Positions 37,726 through 46,168 of a DNA stretch of 64,000 nt are shown piece by piece. Below the pieces are notes generated by a model. It was not told where the DNA came from, did no database searches, and worked only from the letters and a program-made list of their open reading frames with translations. The position numbers were made by a program, and so were the translations under genes. The DNA lies in assembly GCF_014196505.1 (NCBI RefSeq), contig NZ_JACIDW010000003.1, positions 478,368 to 542,367 of the forward strand, read 5' to 3'. This stretch comes from Rhizobium metallidurans. Its GTDB lineage: Bacteria > Pseudomonadota > Alphaproteobacteria > Rhizobiales > Rhizobiaceae. Every line of letters starts with the position of its first letter. The first letter of the stretch is position 1.

Positions 37726-37971
37726 TTAAGCGACCTGGAAGTGGAAGACGCAGCCAGCGGGGTTTGTCTGGGTGGCTTTCAACGCGCCGTTGAAGCGATA
37801 GAGCGTCGAGCAGTAGGAGCAGACCTTCTCGTTTTCGTCACCCATGTCGATGAAGATATGCGGGTGGTCGTAGGGAATGGAGGCGCCTGTGCACATGAAT
37901 TCCTTCACGCCGACTTCGATGACGCGGTGTCCGCCGTCGTTCTGGAAGTGTGGGATATTGTGACCGGCCAT
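37726..37971 (-). CDS. Zinc-finger domain protein (NDUFS6-like CHCC)
   Basis: The 81-residue protein has the zf-CHCC pattern: Cys 27, a His in DHPHIFIDMG, and CSYC at 51-54, one zinc site. This family includes the zinc subunit of complex I (NDUFS6 in mitochondria); alphaproteobacteria carry free-standing copies. A complex I role is therefore likely but inferred, and no nuo genes are in the window. GGAG lies 6 bases before the ATG. It is divergent from the alpha/beta hydrolase gene and 27 bases before the monooxygenase start. Confidence 0.87.
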   Translation of the reverse strand: MAGHNIPHFQNDGGHRVIEVGVKEFMCTGASIPYDHPHIFIDMGDENEKVCSYCSTLYRFNGALKATQTNPAGCVFHFQVA

Positions 37972-38157
37972 GAGGATCTCCGAATGCCTTTGAAAACGTG
38001 GCCACCTTATAGTGCGTCGCCGCAAATGTGTCGAGCCAAAGGAGAGAGGCGCCCGATCGTTTTTGGAAGGCGCTTTCTGGCCATGCTTTTTGATCGGCGC
38101 GGGGGTTCCCGTTCGCGGCCCGATAAAATATGGTCCCGGCAAAACAGGACTGCCCCG

Positions 38158-38943
38158 ATGAACTTGAATACGCCTGCCTTTTCCAGCTTCGAGCACGACG
38201 GCCTCAACCTTTCCTATTTCGACGAGGGAAATCCCGAGGGGCCGCCGGTGCTGCTCATCCACGGTTTCGCCTCGACCGCCAGCGTCAACTGGGTCTATCC
38301 GGGCTGGCTGAAAACGCTGGGCGAGGCCGGATACAGGGTGATCGCCATGGACAACAGGGGCCACGGCGCAAGCGACAAGCCGCATGATTCCGAAGCCTAT
38401 CGGCCGTGGATCATGGCGGCCGATTCCATCGCGCTGCTCGATCATCTCGGCATCCAGCAAGCCAATCTGATCGGCTACTCGATGGGCGCGCGCATTTCGG
38501 TTTTCGCCACGCTCAAGTGGCCCGATCGCGTCCGCTCGCTGGTGCTCGGTGGCCTCGGCATCGGCATGACCGACGGTGTTGGCGATTGGGATCCGATCGC
38601 AGATGCGCTGCTGGCGCCGTCGATCGATGGTGTCACCCATGCGCGCGGCCGCATGTTCCGCGCCTTCGCCGAGCAGACCAAAAGCGACCGCCAGGCGCTC
38701 GCCGCCTGCATCAGGGGCTCGCGCGATCTGGTCGAAAGAGCCGATATGGCGAAGATCGAGGCGCCGACGCTGGTCGCGGTCGGAACCAAGGACGACATCG
38801 CCGGCTCCCCCCAGGAACTGGCGGCCCTCATGCCCGATGCCCGCGCGCTCGACATACCGGGTCGCGACCATATGCTTGCCGTCGGCGACAAGGTCTTCAA
38901 GGCGGCCGTGCTGGACTTCTACGCGGATCTCGCCGACCGGTGA
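38158..38943 (+). CDS. Alpha/beta hydrolase
   Basis: The 261-residue protein has the full alpha/beta hydrolase set: oxyanion region LLIHGFAST, MDNRGHGASDKP, the nucleophile elbow GYSMGA (Ser), Asp in VGTKDDIAGS and His in GRDHMLAVG. The size and lid suggest an esterase or peroxidase-like enzyme of unknown substrate. The ATG at 38158 is used because the open frame upstream runs across the divergent zinc-finger gene. It appears to be monocistronic, 162 bases before cysE. Confidence 0.88.
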   Translation: MNLNTPAFSSFEHDGLNLSYFDEGNPEGPPVLLIHGFASTASVNWVYPGWLKTLGEAGYRVIAMDNRGHGASDKPHDSEAYRPWIMAADSIALLDHLGIQQANLIGYSMGARISVFATLKWPDRVRSLVLGGLGIGMTDGVGDWDPIADALLAPSIDGVTHARGRMFRAFAEQTKSDRQALAACIRGSRDLVERADMAKIEAPTLVAVGTKDDIAGSPQELAALMPDARALDIPGRDHMLAVGDKVFKAAVLDFYADLADR

Positions 38944-39049
38944 CATCCGGGTTGGCATCCGGGAGGGGCGCGCAAGGCCGATCGTTCACCAAGGGACGCA
39001 AATAGCAAAAAGCTGTTTCCGTCGCCCCATTTATATCAGCCGTTTTTTG

Positions 39050-39061
39050 CCCTATATAGGG
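39050..39061. promoter_or_regulatory. Perfect palindrome before cysE
   Basis: CCCTATATAGGG, a 12-base perfect palindrome, lies 45 bases before the cysE start, behind a TTTTTTG stretch. It may be an operator or include a -10 element (TATATA). Confidence 0.4.
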
Positions 39062-39105
39062 TAACGCCTGGGCGAAACAGCAAGTCGGAATACAGGGAGA
39101 CCTTC

Positions 39106-39954
39106 ATGGTCGCGAAGTCAGATATCCGTGCTCTGGAGACCCAGGGTTCGCTCAAGGCGATGGACCCGATCTGGGATAGCCTGCGCGAGGAAGCGCGCCT
39201 TGCCGCCGAGGCCGATCCGGTGCTGGCGGCGTTTCTCTATTCGACCGTGCTCAACCATCGCTCGCTCGAGGAATGCGTGATCTACCGCATCTGCGAGCGT
39301 CTCGACCATCCCGACATGCAGGCGATCCTCCTGCGCCAGACCTTCGACCAGATGCTGGCCGACTGGCCGGAATGGGGCGCCATCCTGCGCGTCGATATTC
39401 AGGCCATCTACGATCGCGATCCGGCATGCCTGCGCTTCATGGAAGCGCTGCTCTACTTCAAGGGCTTCCACGCGCTGCAGACCCATCGTCTGGCGCACTG
39501 GCTGCTCAATCGCGGCCGCCGTGATCTGGCGCTCTATCTGCAGAGCCGCTCATCGAGCGTTTTCCAGACCGACATCAATCCGGCGGCGCGGATCGGCCGC
39601 GGCATCTTCCTCGATCACGCGACGGGCCTCGTCGTCGGCGAAACCGCCGTCATCGGCGACAATGTCTCGATCCTGCACGGCGTCACGCTCGGCGGGACCG
39701 GCAAGGAGGGGGCTGACCGCCATCCGAAGATCGCCAGCGGCGTGCTGATCGGCGCGGGCGCCAAGATCCTCGGCAATATCGAGATCGGTCAATGCTCGCG
39801 CATCGCCGCAGGCTCCGTCGTCCTGAAGCCGGTACCGCCGAAGACGACGGTCGCGGGCGTACCCGCCAGGGTGGTCGGCACGGCCGGCTGTTCGGAACCA
39901 TCCAGGCTCATGGATCAGGTGATCCTGGACCAGGTGATCGGCGCCGACATCTAG
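39106..39954 (+). CDS. cysE: Serine O-acetyltransferase
   Basis: CysE acetylates serine with acetyl-CoA, the first step of cysteine synthesis. The 282 residues consist of a helical N-terminal domain (about 1-150, with LNHRSLEECVIYRI) and a left-handed beta helix of hexapeptides (about 165-250; DHATGLVVGETAVIGDNVSI with the catalytic Asp-His), where GVTLGGTGKEGADRHPKI contacts substrate. A C-terminal tail of about 30 residues should carry the part that docks into cysteine synthase, though it ends in Ile as the family usually does. It appears to be a single-gene unit. Confidence 0.95.
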   Translation: MVAKSDIRALETQGSLKAMDPIWDSLREEARLAAEADPVLAAFLYSTVLNHRSLEECVIYRICERLDHPDMQAILLRQTFDQMLADWPEWGAILRVDIQAIYDRDPACLRFMEALLYFKGFHALQTHRLAHWLLNRGRRDLALYLQSRSSSVFQTDINPAARIGRGIFLDHATGLVVGETAVIGDNVSILHGVTLGGTGKEGADRHPKIASGVLIGAGAKILGNIEIGQCSRIAAGSVVLKPVPPKTTVAGVPARVVGTAGCSEPSRLMDQVILDQVIGADI

Positions 39955-40092
39955 GCGCTTTCGCGTCGCCCAAAGCGACAACATGGGCACAAGAACGGCG
40001 GGGAAAGCGGCCCTAGGGCTGGCTCCGCGCCTTTACAGGCCCATCTTTCCCATGCAAAAAAGCGGCCATTGAGACCGCTCAGGAGATGCAGA

Positions 40093-40296
40093 GTGAAGCC
40101 CGAAGAAATCAAGAAACTCGACGCCTATTTCAAACGCACGTTCAACCCGGAAATGATCGTCAAGGCACGTCCGCGCAAGAACGATTCCGCTGAAGTCTAC
40201 ATGGGCGAGGAATTTCTGGGCGTCGTCTACATCGATGACGAGGACGGCGACCGCTCCTACAACTTCTCGATGGCGATCCTCGACGTCGATCTCTGA
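40093..40296 (+). CDS. DUF3126 family protein
   Basis: This 67-residue protein matches the short DUF3126 family found in alphaproteobacteria: KPEEIKKLDAYFKRTFNP, then KNDSAEVYMGEEFLGVVY and DEDGDRSYNFSMAILDVD. No function is known. The start is a GTG at 40093 with AGGAG 7 bases upstream, which fits better than the in-frame ATG eight codons before. It follows cysE by 138 bases. Confidence 0.85.
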   Translation: MKPEEIKKLDAYFKRTFNPEMIVKARPRKNDSAEVYMGEEFLGVVYIDDEDGDRSYNFSMAILDVDL

Positions 40297-40446
40297 TCCG
40301 GTCGCGAGGTCCGTCTCGCGCCGATTGTGCCTGGGCCGCGACGTCGCGGCCCAGGCCGAAATTGCCGGTCCGCTCTGGACCACCCTGTCCGCCGCCCCAT
40401 CTTGGCTTTGAGCATGTGCTCGAACACCATCAAGGGGAAACCGGAC

Positions 40447-40881
40447 ATGGGTATTTTCGACAAGATCAAGCACGCAATCTGGGGTGAGGCGAAAGCCGCC
40501 GAGGCAACGCCGACCGCCGCGCCGAAGATCGAGCCCGCGCAGGCGCCGATATCGCCATCCGCTGCCCCGAGTCCGTCCCCGACCCCCGCACCGACGTCTC
40601 CGGCCACCTCGGCCCCGTCGACATCGGTCGATATCGTCATGGTGCTCGACGCCGCCGTCAAGAAGAGCGGCCAGAAGCTTCAGTGGCGCCGCTCCATCGT
40701 CGATCTCATGAAGGCGGTCGGCATGGACGCCAGCCTGGCCGAGCGCAAGGAACTGGCGGCCGAACTCGGATACACCGGCGACCAGAACGACACCGCGACG
40801 ATGAACGTGTTCCTGCACAAGGCGCTTTTGAAGAAGCTGTCGGAAAATGGCGGCAAGGTCCCGGCCGACCTGCTCGATTGA
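40447..40881 (+). CDS. DUF3597 family protein
   Basis: The 144-residue protein starts with MGIFDKIKHAIWG, has a Pro/Ala/Ser-rich linker (about 20-60), and a helical C-terminal domain (about 62-144; SVDIVMVLDAAVKKSGQKLQWRRS split by conserved SIVDLMKAVGMD and ERKELAAELGY). This layout and the start are those of DUF3597, which is related to LysM-linked proteins in other bacteria but has no known role. AAGGGG precedes the ATG. Confidence 0.82.
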   Translation: MGIFDKIKHAIWGEAKAAEATPTAAPKIEPAQAPISPSAAPSPSPTPAPTSPATSAPSTSVDIVMVLDAAVKKSGQKLQWRRSIVDLMKAVGMDASLAERKELAAELGYTGDQNDTATMNVFLHKALLKKLSENGGKVPADLLD

Positions 40882-41004
40882 GGGCAGGGCAATGCTATCG
40901 GCGGTCCGCAACCGGATTTTTGTCTGAAGCCTGTGGTTGCGGCCGCCTGATATATTTTAGAGAAATCAATTAAAGACGTACGTCGCTCTGACAGCGGGGT
41001 TAAT

Positions 41005-41082
41005 TTGCACCGATGGGTGCAATCTGTGATTGTTTTGCATCGCACAAAGTCGCTTGACTTCGTGTGCGGTGCAGCTAACCTT
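41005..41082 (+). promoter_or_regulatory. Phasin promoter with TGC-type palindromes
   Basis: Upstream of the phasin gene lie TTGCACC-GATG-GGTGCAA (41005-41022, perfect 7-bp arms), TTTGCATCGCACAAA (41034-41048), then a -35-like CTTGACT (TTGACT at 41054) and TGTGCGGTGCA (41063-41073). TGC...GCA sites are known binding elements of the PHA regulator PhaR in other alphaproteobacteria. Their bracketing of the -35 suggests repression. The -10 is weak (AACCTT or TAACCT). Confidence 0.6.
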
Positions 41083-41131
41083 CGCCATCGAGGCAGGGCA
41101 AGGCGGCCCGCGCACGCCAAGGAGGAAAGTC

Positions 41132-41500
41132 ATGCTGAATTTCGAGGACACGAATCGCAAGAGCAAGGAAGCCATGGACGCGGTGCTGAAAAGCTACTCC
41201 GAGACCGCCAAGGGCCTGCAGGCGATCGCGACGGAAGCCACCGAATATTCCAAGAAATCGTTCCAGGACGCGGTCACGCATTTCGAGACCTTGTCAGGTG
41301 CCCGCAGCTTCGAGGCCGTCTTCGAGTTGCAGACCGGCTATGCGAAGTCCGCCTACGAGAACTTTGTTTCCGAAGCGACGAAGCTCACGGAAATGTACGC
41401 CGACATCGCCAAGAGCGCCTACAAGCCATACGAGGCGCCGGTCGCGGCCGCCACCAAGGCGATGAAGCCGGCACCGGTGGCGACGCAGAGCGCGGCGTAA
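41132..41500 (+). CDS. phaP: Phasin (PHA granule protein)
   Basis: The 122-residue protein is helical and rich in Ala, Lys, Glu, without cysteine or tryptophan, with the phasin_2 pattern KSYSETAKGLQAIATEATEYS and GARSFEAVFELQTGYAKSAYE. Phasins coat polyhydroxyalkanoate granules and limit their size. AAGGAGGAAAG precedes the ATG, an unusually strong ribosome binding site fitting an abundant protein. The upstream palindromes suggest repression when no PHA is present. A terminator follows, so it is monocistronic. It belongs with phaC at 18.4 kb. Confidence 0.93.
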   Translation: MLNFEDTNRKSKEAMDAVLKSYSETAKGLQAIATEATEYSKKSFQDAVTHFETLSGARSFEAVFELQTGYAKSAYENFVSEATKLTEMYADIAKSAYKPYEAPVAAATKAMKPAPVATQSAA

Positions 41501-41550
41501 GCCAGGCGCGCTTGCGTCATATCACCTGAAAAACCCACTTGAAAAACAAG

Positions 41551-41586
41551 GACCGGCTACGCATCTGCAGCCGGTCTTTTCGTTTT
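41551..41586 (+). terminator. Terminator of the phasin gene
   Basis: The stem GACCGGCT/AGCCGGTC has a 10-base loop and is followed by TTTTCGTTTT, 50 bases after the phasin stop. Confidence 0.92.
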
Positions 41587-41766
41587 GCCGTCGGGCAGTC
41601 TCAAATCCGCGCGCTATTTTTGTGTCTTTGCGCTTGGCGCGGGCGAATTGTGATTGCAGTGTGAAGCAAGGGGCTTAAAATCGCTCTATTATGAACTAAC
41701 TTAGTAGTCAGACATTCGGCGGGTAAAGCACCTCTCCCATGCTCCGCCGGGTTGATCGAGGAACGA

Positions 41767-42126
41767 ATGAAAATGATCGCAAAGCCGATCCGGATGCAAG
41801 ATGACAGCGAAAGGAACGGGGACAACGGAAATCGCGGCACCTCGGTCATAACGCGCACCAAACCGAAGACCAAGAAGCCCAACCTGTACCGCGTGCTTAT
41901 TCTGAACGACGACTACACGCCCATGGAATTCGTCATCCACATCCTGGAGCGGTTTTTTCAGAAGGATCGTGAAAGTGCCACCCGCATCATGCTGCATGTC
42001 CACAACCACGGCGTCGGCGAATGCGGAACATTTACATACGAGGTAGCGGAAACCAAGGTGAGCCAGGTGATGGACTTCGCCCGACAGCACCAGCATCCGC
42101 TGCAATGCGTCATGGAAAAGAAGTGA
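41767..42126 (+). CDS. clpS: ClpS adaptor of the ClpAP protease
   Basis: ClpS brings N-end-rule substrates to ClpA. The core is plain: [18 protein letters not shown] (the NDD substrate-pocket start), then [12 protein letters not shown] and HPLQCVMEK. The N-terminal 35 residues are charged and flexible, as required for delivery. The ATG at 41767 has GAGGA close before it; ATG 41773 and a TTG at 41752 are alternatives. It lies 10 bases before clpA, its partner. Confidence 0.94.
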   Translation: MKMIAKPIRMQDDSERNGDNGNRGTSVITRTKPKTKKPNLYRVLILNDDYTPMEFVIHILERFFQKDRESATRIMLHVHNHGVGECGTFTYEVAETKVSQVMDFARQHQHPLQCVMEKK

Positions 42127-42136
42127 GGATCTGAAC

Positions 42137-44638
42137 GTGCCAACATTTTCGCCTAGTCTTGAGAAGGCGCTCCATCAGGCACTGACCTTTGCCAACGAGC
42201 GGCATCATGAATATGCGACGCTCGAGCATCTGCTGCTCGCCCTGATCGACGACGCCGATGCGGCAGCCGTTATGGGTGCCTGCAACGTCGACCTCGTCGC
42301 GCTGAAGAAGACGCTCGTCGAATACGTCGACAATGAACTCTCCAACCTGATCACCGGTTACGATGAAGACTCGAAGCCCACCTCCGGCTTCCAGCGTGTC
42401 ATTCAGCGTGCCGTGATCCATGTGCAGTCGTCCGGTCGCGAGGAAGTGACCGGCGCCAACGTGCTCGTCGCCATCTTCGCCGAGCGCGAAAGCCATGCCG
42501 CGTACTTCCTGCAGGAACAGGAAATGACCCGCTACGACGCGGTCAACTACATCTCGCACGGCATCGGCAAGCGCGCCGGCTCCTCGGAGAACCGCACGCC
42601 GCGCGGCGCCGAGGAAGGCGAAGCCGAGAGCAAGCCGAATGCGGCGCGCGGTGCCGAGGAAGACGGCGGCGCCAAGAAGCAGCAGGACGCCCTGAAGGCC
42701 TACTGCGTCAACCTCAACGAGAAGGCCAAGACCGGCAAGATCGATCCGCTGATCGGTCGTCACGCCGAGGTCAACCGCACCATCCAGATCCTGTGCCGCC
42801 GTTCGAAGAACAATCCGCTCTATGTCGGTGATCCCGGCGTCGGCAAGACGGCGATCGCCGAGGGCCTCGCCAAGCGGATCATGGAAGGCAAGGTTCCCGA
42901 AGCGCTGGCCGATGCGACGATCTTCTCGCTCGACATGGGCACGCTGCTCGCCGGCACCCGCTACCGCGGTGATTTCGAGGAACGCCTGAAGCAGGTCGTC
43001 AAGGAACTCGAGGAGTATCCGGGCGCCGTTCTGTTCATCGACGAGATCCACACGGTGATTGGCGCCGGCGCCACCTCTGGCGGCGCGATGGATGCATCGA
43101 ACCTCCTGAAGCCGGCTCTGTCTTCTGGCGCGATCCGCTGCATCGGCTCGACCACCTACAAGGAATATCGCCAGTTCTTCGAGAAGGACCGCGCTCTGGT
43201 GCGCCGCTTCCAGAAGATCGATGTGGCCGAACCGTCCATCGACGACGCCATCGCGATCATGAAGGGGCTGAAGCCTTACTTCGAGGAATATCACCACCTG
43301 CGCTACTCGAACGACGCCATCAAGACGGCGGTCGAGCTGTCGGCGCGCTACATCTCCGACCGCAAGCTGCCGGACAAGGCGATCGACGTGATCGACGAAA
43401 CCGGCGCGGCCCAGATGCTGCTGCCGCCGTCCAAGCGCCGCAAGCTGATCACCGAGAAGGAAATCGAGGCGACCATCGCCACGATGGCCCGCATCCCGCC
43501 GAAGAGCGTGTCGAAGGACGACGAAGCGGTTCTCGCCAATCTGGAGCAGGAACTGCGTTCGGTCGTCTATGGCCAGGATCTCGCGATCGAAGCGCTCTCG
43601 ACCTCGATCAAGCTGGCGCGCGCCGGCCTGCGTGAACCGAACAAGCCGATCGGCTCCTACGTGTTCTCCGGCCCGACGGGCGTCGGCAAGACGGAAGTGG
43701 CAAAGCAGCTGGCCTCGTCGTTGGGTGTCGAGCTTCTGCGCTTCGACATGTCCGAGTACATGGAGCGGCACACGGTCTCGCGTCTGCTCGGTGCACCTCC
43801 CGGCTATGTCGGCTTCGACCAGGGCGGTTTGCTCACCGATGGCGTCGACCAGCATCCGCATTGCGTGGTTCTGCTCGACGAAATCGAGAAGGCCCATCCC
43901 GACATCTACAACATCCTGTTGCAGGTGATGGACCATGGCACGCTGACCGACCATAACGGCAAGAAGATCGACTTCCGCAACGTCATCCTGATCATGACGA
44001 CCAATGCGGGCGCGTCGGAAATGGCGAAGGCCGCCTTCGGCTTCGGTTCGTCCAAGCGGACGGGCGAGGACGAGGAAGCGCTGAACCGCATCTTCACGCC
44101 GGAATTCCGCAACCGTCTGGACGCGGTCATTCCGTTCGCGCCGCTGCCGACCGTGGTCATCCACAAGGTCGTGCAGAAGTTCATCATGCAGCTCGAAGCC
44201 CAGCTGTCCGAACGCAACGTCACCTTCGACCTGCACGAGGATGCGATTTCGTGGCTGGCCGAGAAGGGCTACGACGAGAAGATGGGCGCCCGTCCGCTGG
44301 CGCGCGTCATCCAGGACGTCATCAAGAAGCCGCTGGCCAACGAGATCCTCTTTGGCAAGCTGAAGAAGGGCGGCGTCGTCAACGTCACCGTCGGCCCGAA
44401 GGAAGACGGCAAGCCGGGCATCATCCTGGAAGCCGTATCGGACACCGCGCCGATCAAGCCGAAGCCGGAAGCCGAAGTCGTGCACCCCGAGGTGGACGAC
44501 GAGGATGACGGCGAGCTGAAGACGAAGGCCAAGGCCAAGAAGGCCACGGTCAAGAAGTCGAAGGCGGCGGTTGCCGAGCCGGAGGTAAAGAGCGCGCCGA
44601 AGAAAAGCGGCGCGGTACCAAGGGTGCCGAAGAAGTAA
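42137..44638 (+). CDS. clpA: ClpA, ATPase of the ClpAP protease
   Basis: ClpA unfolds proteins and feeds them to ClpP. The 833 residues consist of an N-domain (1-140, ClpS-binding), an acidic linker, a first AAA+ module with Walker A GDPGVGKT (231-238), and a second with GPTGVGKT near 513 and its sensor regions; an IGF-type ClpP loop lies in the second module (AFGFGSS region). The final 60 residues are a Lys/Ala-rich tail (KTKAKAKKATVKKSKAA) absent from E. coli ClpA, so the protein is longer than usual. It is co-transcribed with clpS and ends at a terminator. Confidence 0.95.
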   Translation: MPTFSPSLEKALHQALTFANERHHEYATLEHLLLALIDDADAAAVMGACNVDLVALKKTLVEYVDNELSNLITGYDEDSKPTSGFQRVIQRAVIHVQSSGREEVTGANVLVAIFAERESHAAYFLQEQEMTRYDAVNYISHGIGKRAGSSENRTPRGAEEGEAESKPNAARGAEEDGGAKKQQDALKAYCVNLNEKAKTGKIDPLIGRHAEVNRTIQILCRRSKNNPLYVGDPGVGKTAIAEGLAKRIMEGKVPEALADATIFSLDMGTLLAGTRYRGDFEERLKQVVKELEEYPGAVLFIDEIHTVIGAGATSGGAMDASNLLKPALSSGAIRCIGSTTYKEYRQFFEKDRALVRRFQKIDVAEPSIDDAIAIMKGLKPYFEEYHHLRYSNDAIKTAVELSARYISDRKLPDKAIDVIDETGAAQMLLPPSKRRKLITEKEIEATIATMARIPPKSVSKDDEAVLANLEQELRSVVYGQDLAIEALSTSIKLARAGLREPNKPIGSYVFSGPTGVGKTEVAKQLASSLGVELLRFDMSEYMERHTVSRLLGAPPGYVGFDQGGLLTDGVDQHPHCVVLLDEIEKAHPDIYNILLQVMDHGTLTDHNGKKIDFRNVILIMTTNAGASEMAKAAFGFGSSKRTGEDEEALNRIFTPEFRNRLDAVIPFAPLPTVVIHKVVQKFIMQLEAQLSERNVTFDLHEDAISWLAEKGYDEKMGARPLARVIQDVIKKPLANEILFGKLKKGGVVNVTVGPKEDGKPGIILEAVSDTAPIKPKPEAEVVHPEVDDEDDGELKTKAKAKKATVKKSKAAVAEPEVKSAPKKSGAVPRVPKK

Positions 44639-44647
44639 GGCGAATGG

Positions 44648-44674
44648 AAAAGGCGGCTCCCGGGCCGCCTTTTT
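44648..44674 (+). terminator. Terminator of clpS-clpA
   Basis: The stem AAAAGGCGGC/GCCGCCTTTT with a 6-base loop is followed by T and CATG. It lies 10 bases after the clpA stop. Confidence 0.92.
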
Positions 44675-44762
44675 CATGTCCGTTGCCTGCGGGGCGCGGC
44701 ATCCACTTAGGCGAATGTTAAAAACGATCGGCTATATCGGGCGACAGCAAGGAGCCTGATCC

Positions 44763-45707
44763 ATGGTGTTTCTGCCCGCCGAGCGCATCATCGTCACTGT
44801 CATCGCGGCACTTGCGGTGCTTGACGGCATCGTGCTGTGGTTGAAGGACGTCGGGATCGACGTCGTCGGCTATGCCGGCATGGTTGGCTGCGGCCTCGGC
44901 GCGATTGCGCTCGGACAATTCTATCGCCACGTCAGGCGCAACCAGTCCATTGCCGCAACGGCCACGGCCGCCGGCCTCTTCATCCTCTTCACCATCGTCG
45001 GATCGATCTTCAACTATCTGCTGTTTCCGATTGCACGTGAGCCCGTCGATCTCGCGCTGGCGCGTTTCGATTCGTTCTTCGGCTTCGACTGGCCGCGCTT
45101 CGTCGAATGGGCATCGCAGTATCCACGCATCGGGATGGCGCTTCAGGCGGTCTATGCGACGTCGCTGCCGCAGCTACTGGTCGTCATTTTCGTTCTTGGA
45201 TTTTCCGGCAGGCTGCGGCTTCTGCAGCATTTTCTTCTGACGGGTGTCATCGGCGCTCTGCTGTCCATCATCTGGTGGTTCTTCTTCCCGTCATTCGGCG
45301 CATCGTCGATATACACCCTCCCTGAGGCGGTGCTCGATGCGGTGCCCTTGGCGGTTGGACCGGATTACGGCGCCGAACTGGTGGAGCTTGGCCGGAACGG
45401 TGCGACCTATATTTCGCCGAAGAACGTGCTCGGTGTCATCGGCTTTCCCTCGTTCCACACGGTCATGGCCGCGATGTCAGCGGTGTTCATGATCCGCATC
45501 CGTTGGGTCGGCCCGATCTGTCTCGTCCTGAACGCAGTGATGATGCCGGCCATCGTCATTCAGGGCGGGCACAATCTGGTGGACGTCATTGGCGGATTGG
45601 TGGTCTTCGCGATTGCCTATGGTCTTGCTGCCGTCGCCCTGCGTCAGGCGGAAAGCGGTTCGGCTGAGACGCGAACCGCTTCATCATCGATCAAAGCGCC
45701 GCTTTGA
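44763..45707 (+). CDS. PAP2-type membrane phosphatase-like protein
   Basis: The 314-residue protein has about seven hydrophobic segments. PAP2 elements are present: GFPSFHTVMAAM (Ser-Phe-His-Thr of the PSxHT-type motif) and QGGHNLVDVIGG (His and Asp of the third motif), while the KxxxxxRP first motif is not evident. PAP2 enzymes dephosphorylate lipid phosphates, and this subgroup (PAP2_3) can also be an inositolphosphotransferase-like enzyme, so the substrate is open. AAGGAG precedes the ATG. Its end overlaps the HIT gene on the other strand by 17 bases. Confidence 0.82.
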   Translation: MVFLPAERIIVTVIAALAVLDGIVLWLKDVGIDVVGYAGMVGCGLGAIALGQFYRHVRRNQSIAATATAAGLFILFTIVGSIFNYLLFPIAREPVDLALARFDSFFGFDWPRFVEWASQYPRIGMALQAVYATSLPQLLVVIFVLGFSGRLRLLQHFLLTGVIGALLSIIWWFFFPSFGASSIYTLPEAVLDAVPLAVGPDYGAELVELGRNGATYISPKNVLGVIGFPSFHTVMAAMSAVFMIRIRWVGPICLVLNAVMMPAIVIQGGHNLVDVIGGLVVFAIAYGLAAVALRQAESGSAETRTASSSIKAPL

Positions 45708-46116
45708 TCTTCTCCGCATTCGCAGCCAGCACGGCGCCATCTTCCATCTGGCCGGAATGCGGCTTCAGCGCGATGCCTTCGTGGCGCGGGATGACGTGGA
45801 AGTGCAGGTGGAAGACGGTCTGGCCCGCGGCCGGTTCGTTGAACTGGCAGACGAACACGCCGTCGGCGTCGAAGGCTTCCATCACCGCATTGGCGATCGC
45901 CTGGACGACGGGAATGGTCTTGGCGAGCACGGCGGGATCGGCGTCGAGGAGATTGCGCGAGGCGGCCTTCGGCACGACAAGCACATGGCCCGGCGCCTGC
46001 GGCATCACATCCATGAAGGCCAGCGTGTGTTCGTCCTCGTAGACCTTGACCGAGGGGATCTCGCCACGCAGGATCTTGGCGAAGATGTTGTTGGTGTCGT
46101 AGGCCGCGCTCGTCAT
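45691..46116 (-). CDS. HIT family nucleotide hydrolase
   Basis: The 141-residue protein has the HIT signature HLHFHVIP (103-110), His 105 being the likely nucleophile, and IFAKILRGEIPS at the start as in HinT. HIT proteins hydrolyse or transfer nucleotide monophosphates (often phosphoramidates); the physiological substrate is unknown. Its 3' end overlaps the PAP2 gene tail to tail. It is followed by no partner on its strand. Confidence 0.92.
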   Translation of the reverse strand: MTSAAYDTNNIFAKILRGEIPSVKVYEDEHTLAFMDVMPQAPGHVLVVPKAASRNLLDADPAVLAKTIPVVQAIANAVMEAFDADGVFVCQFNEPAAGQTVFHLHFHVIPRHEGIALKPHSGQMEDGAVLAANAEKIKAAL

Positions 46117-46168
46117 CTTGTCTCTCCTGATGGTCTCGTCTTGGCGTAGCCCGGCAAAGCCGAGGGCG

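Noticed and set aside
42110..44677. Minus-strand open frame of 855 residues opposite clpA
   Set aside because: Composition (Arg/Leu/Asp/His) and exact cover of clpA show it is a codon-bias shadow.
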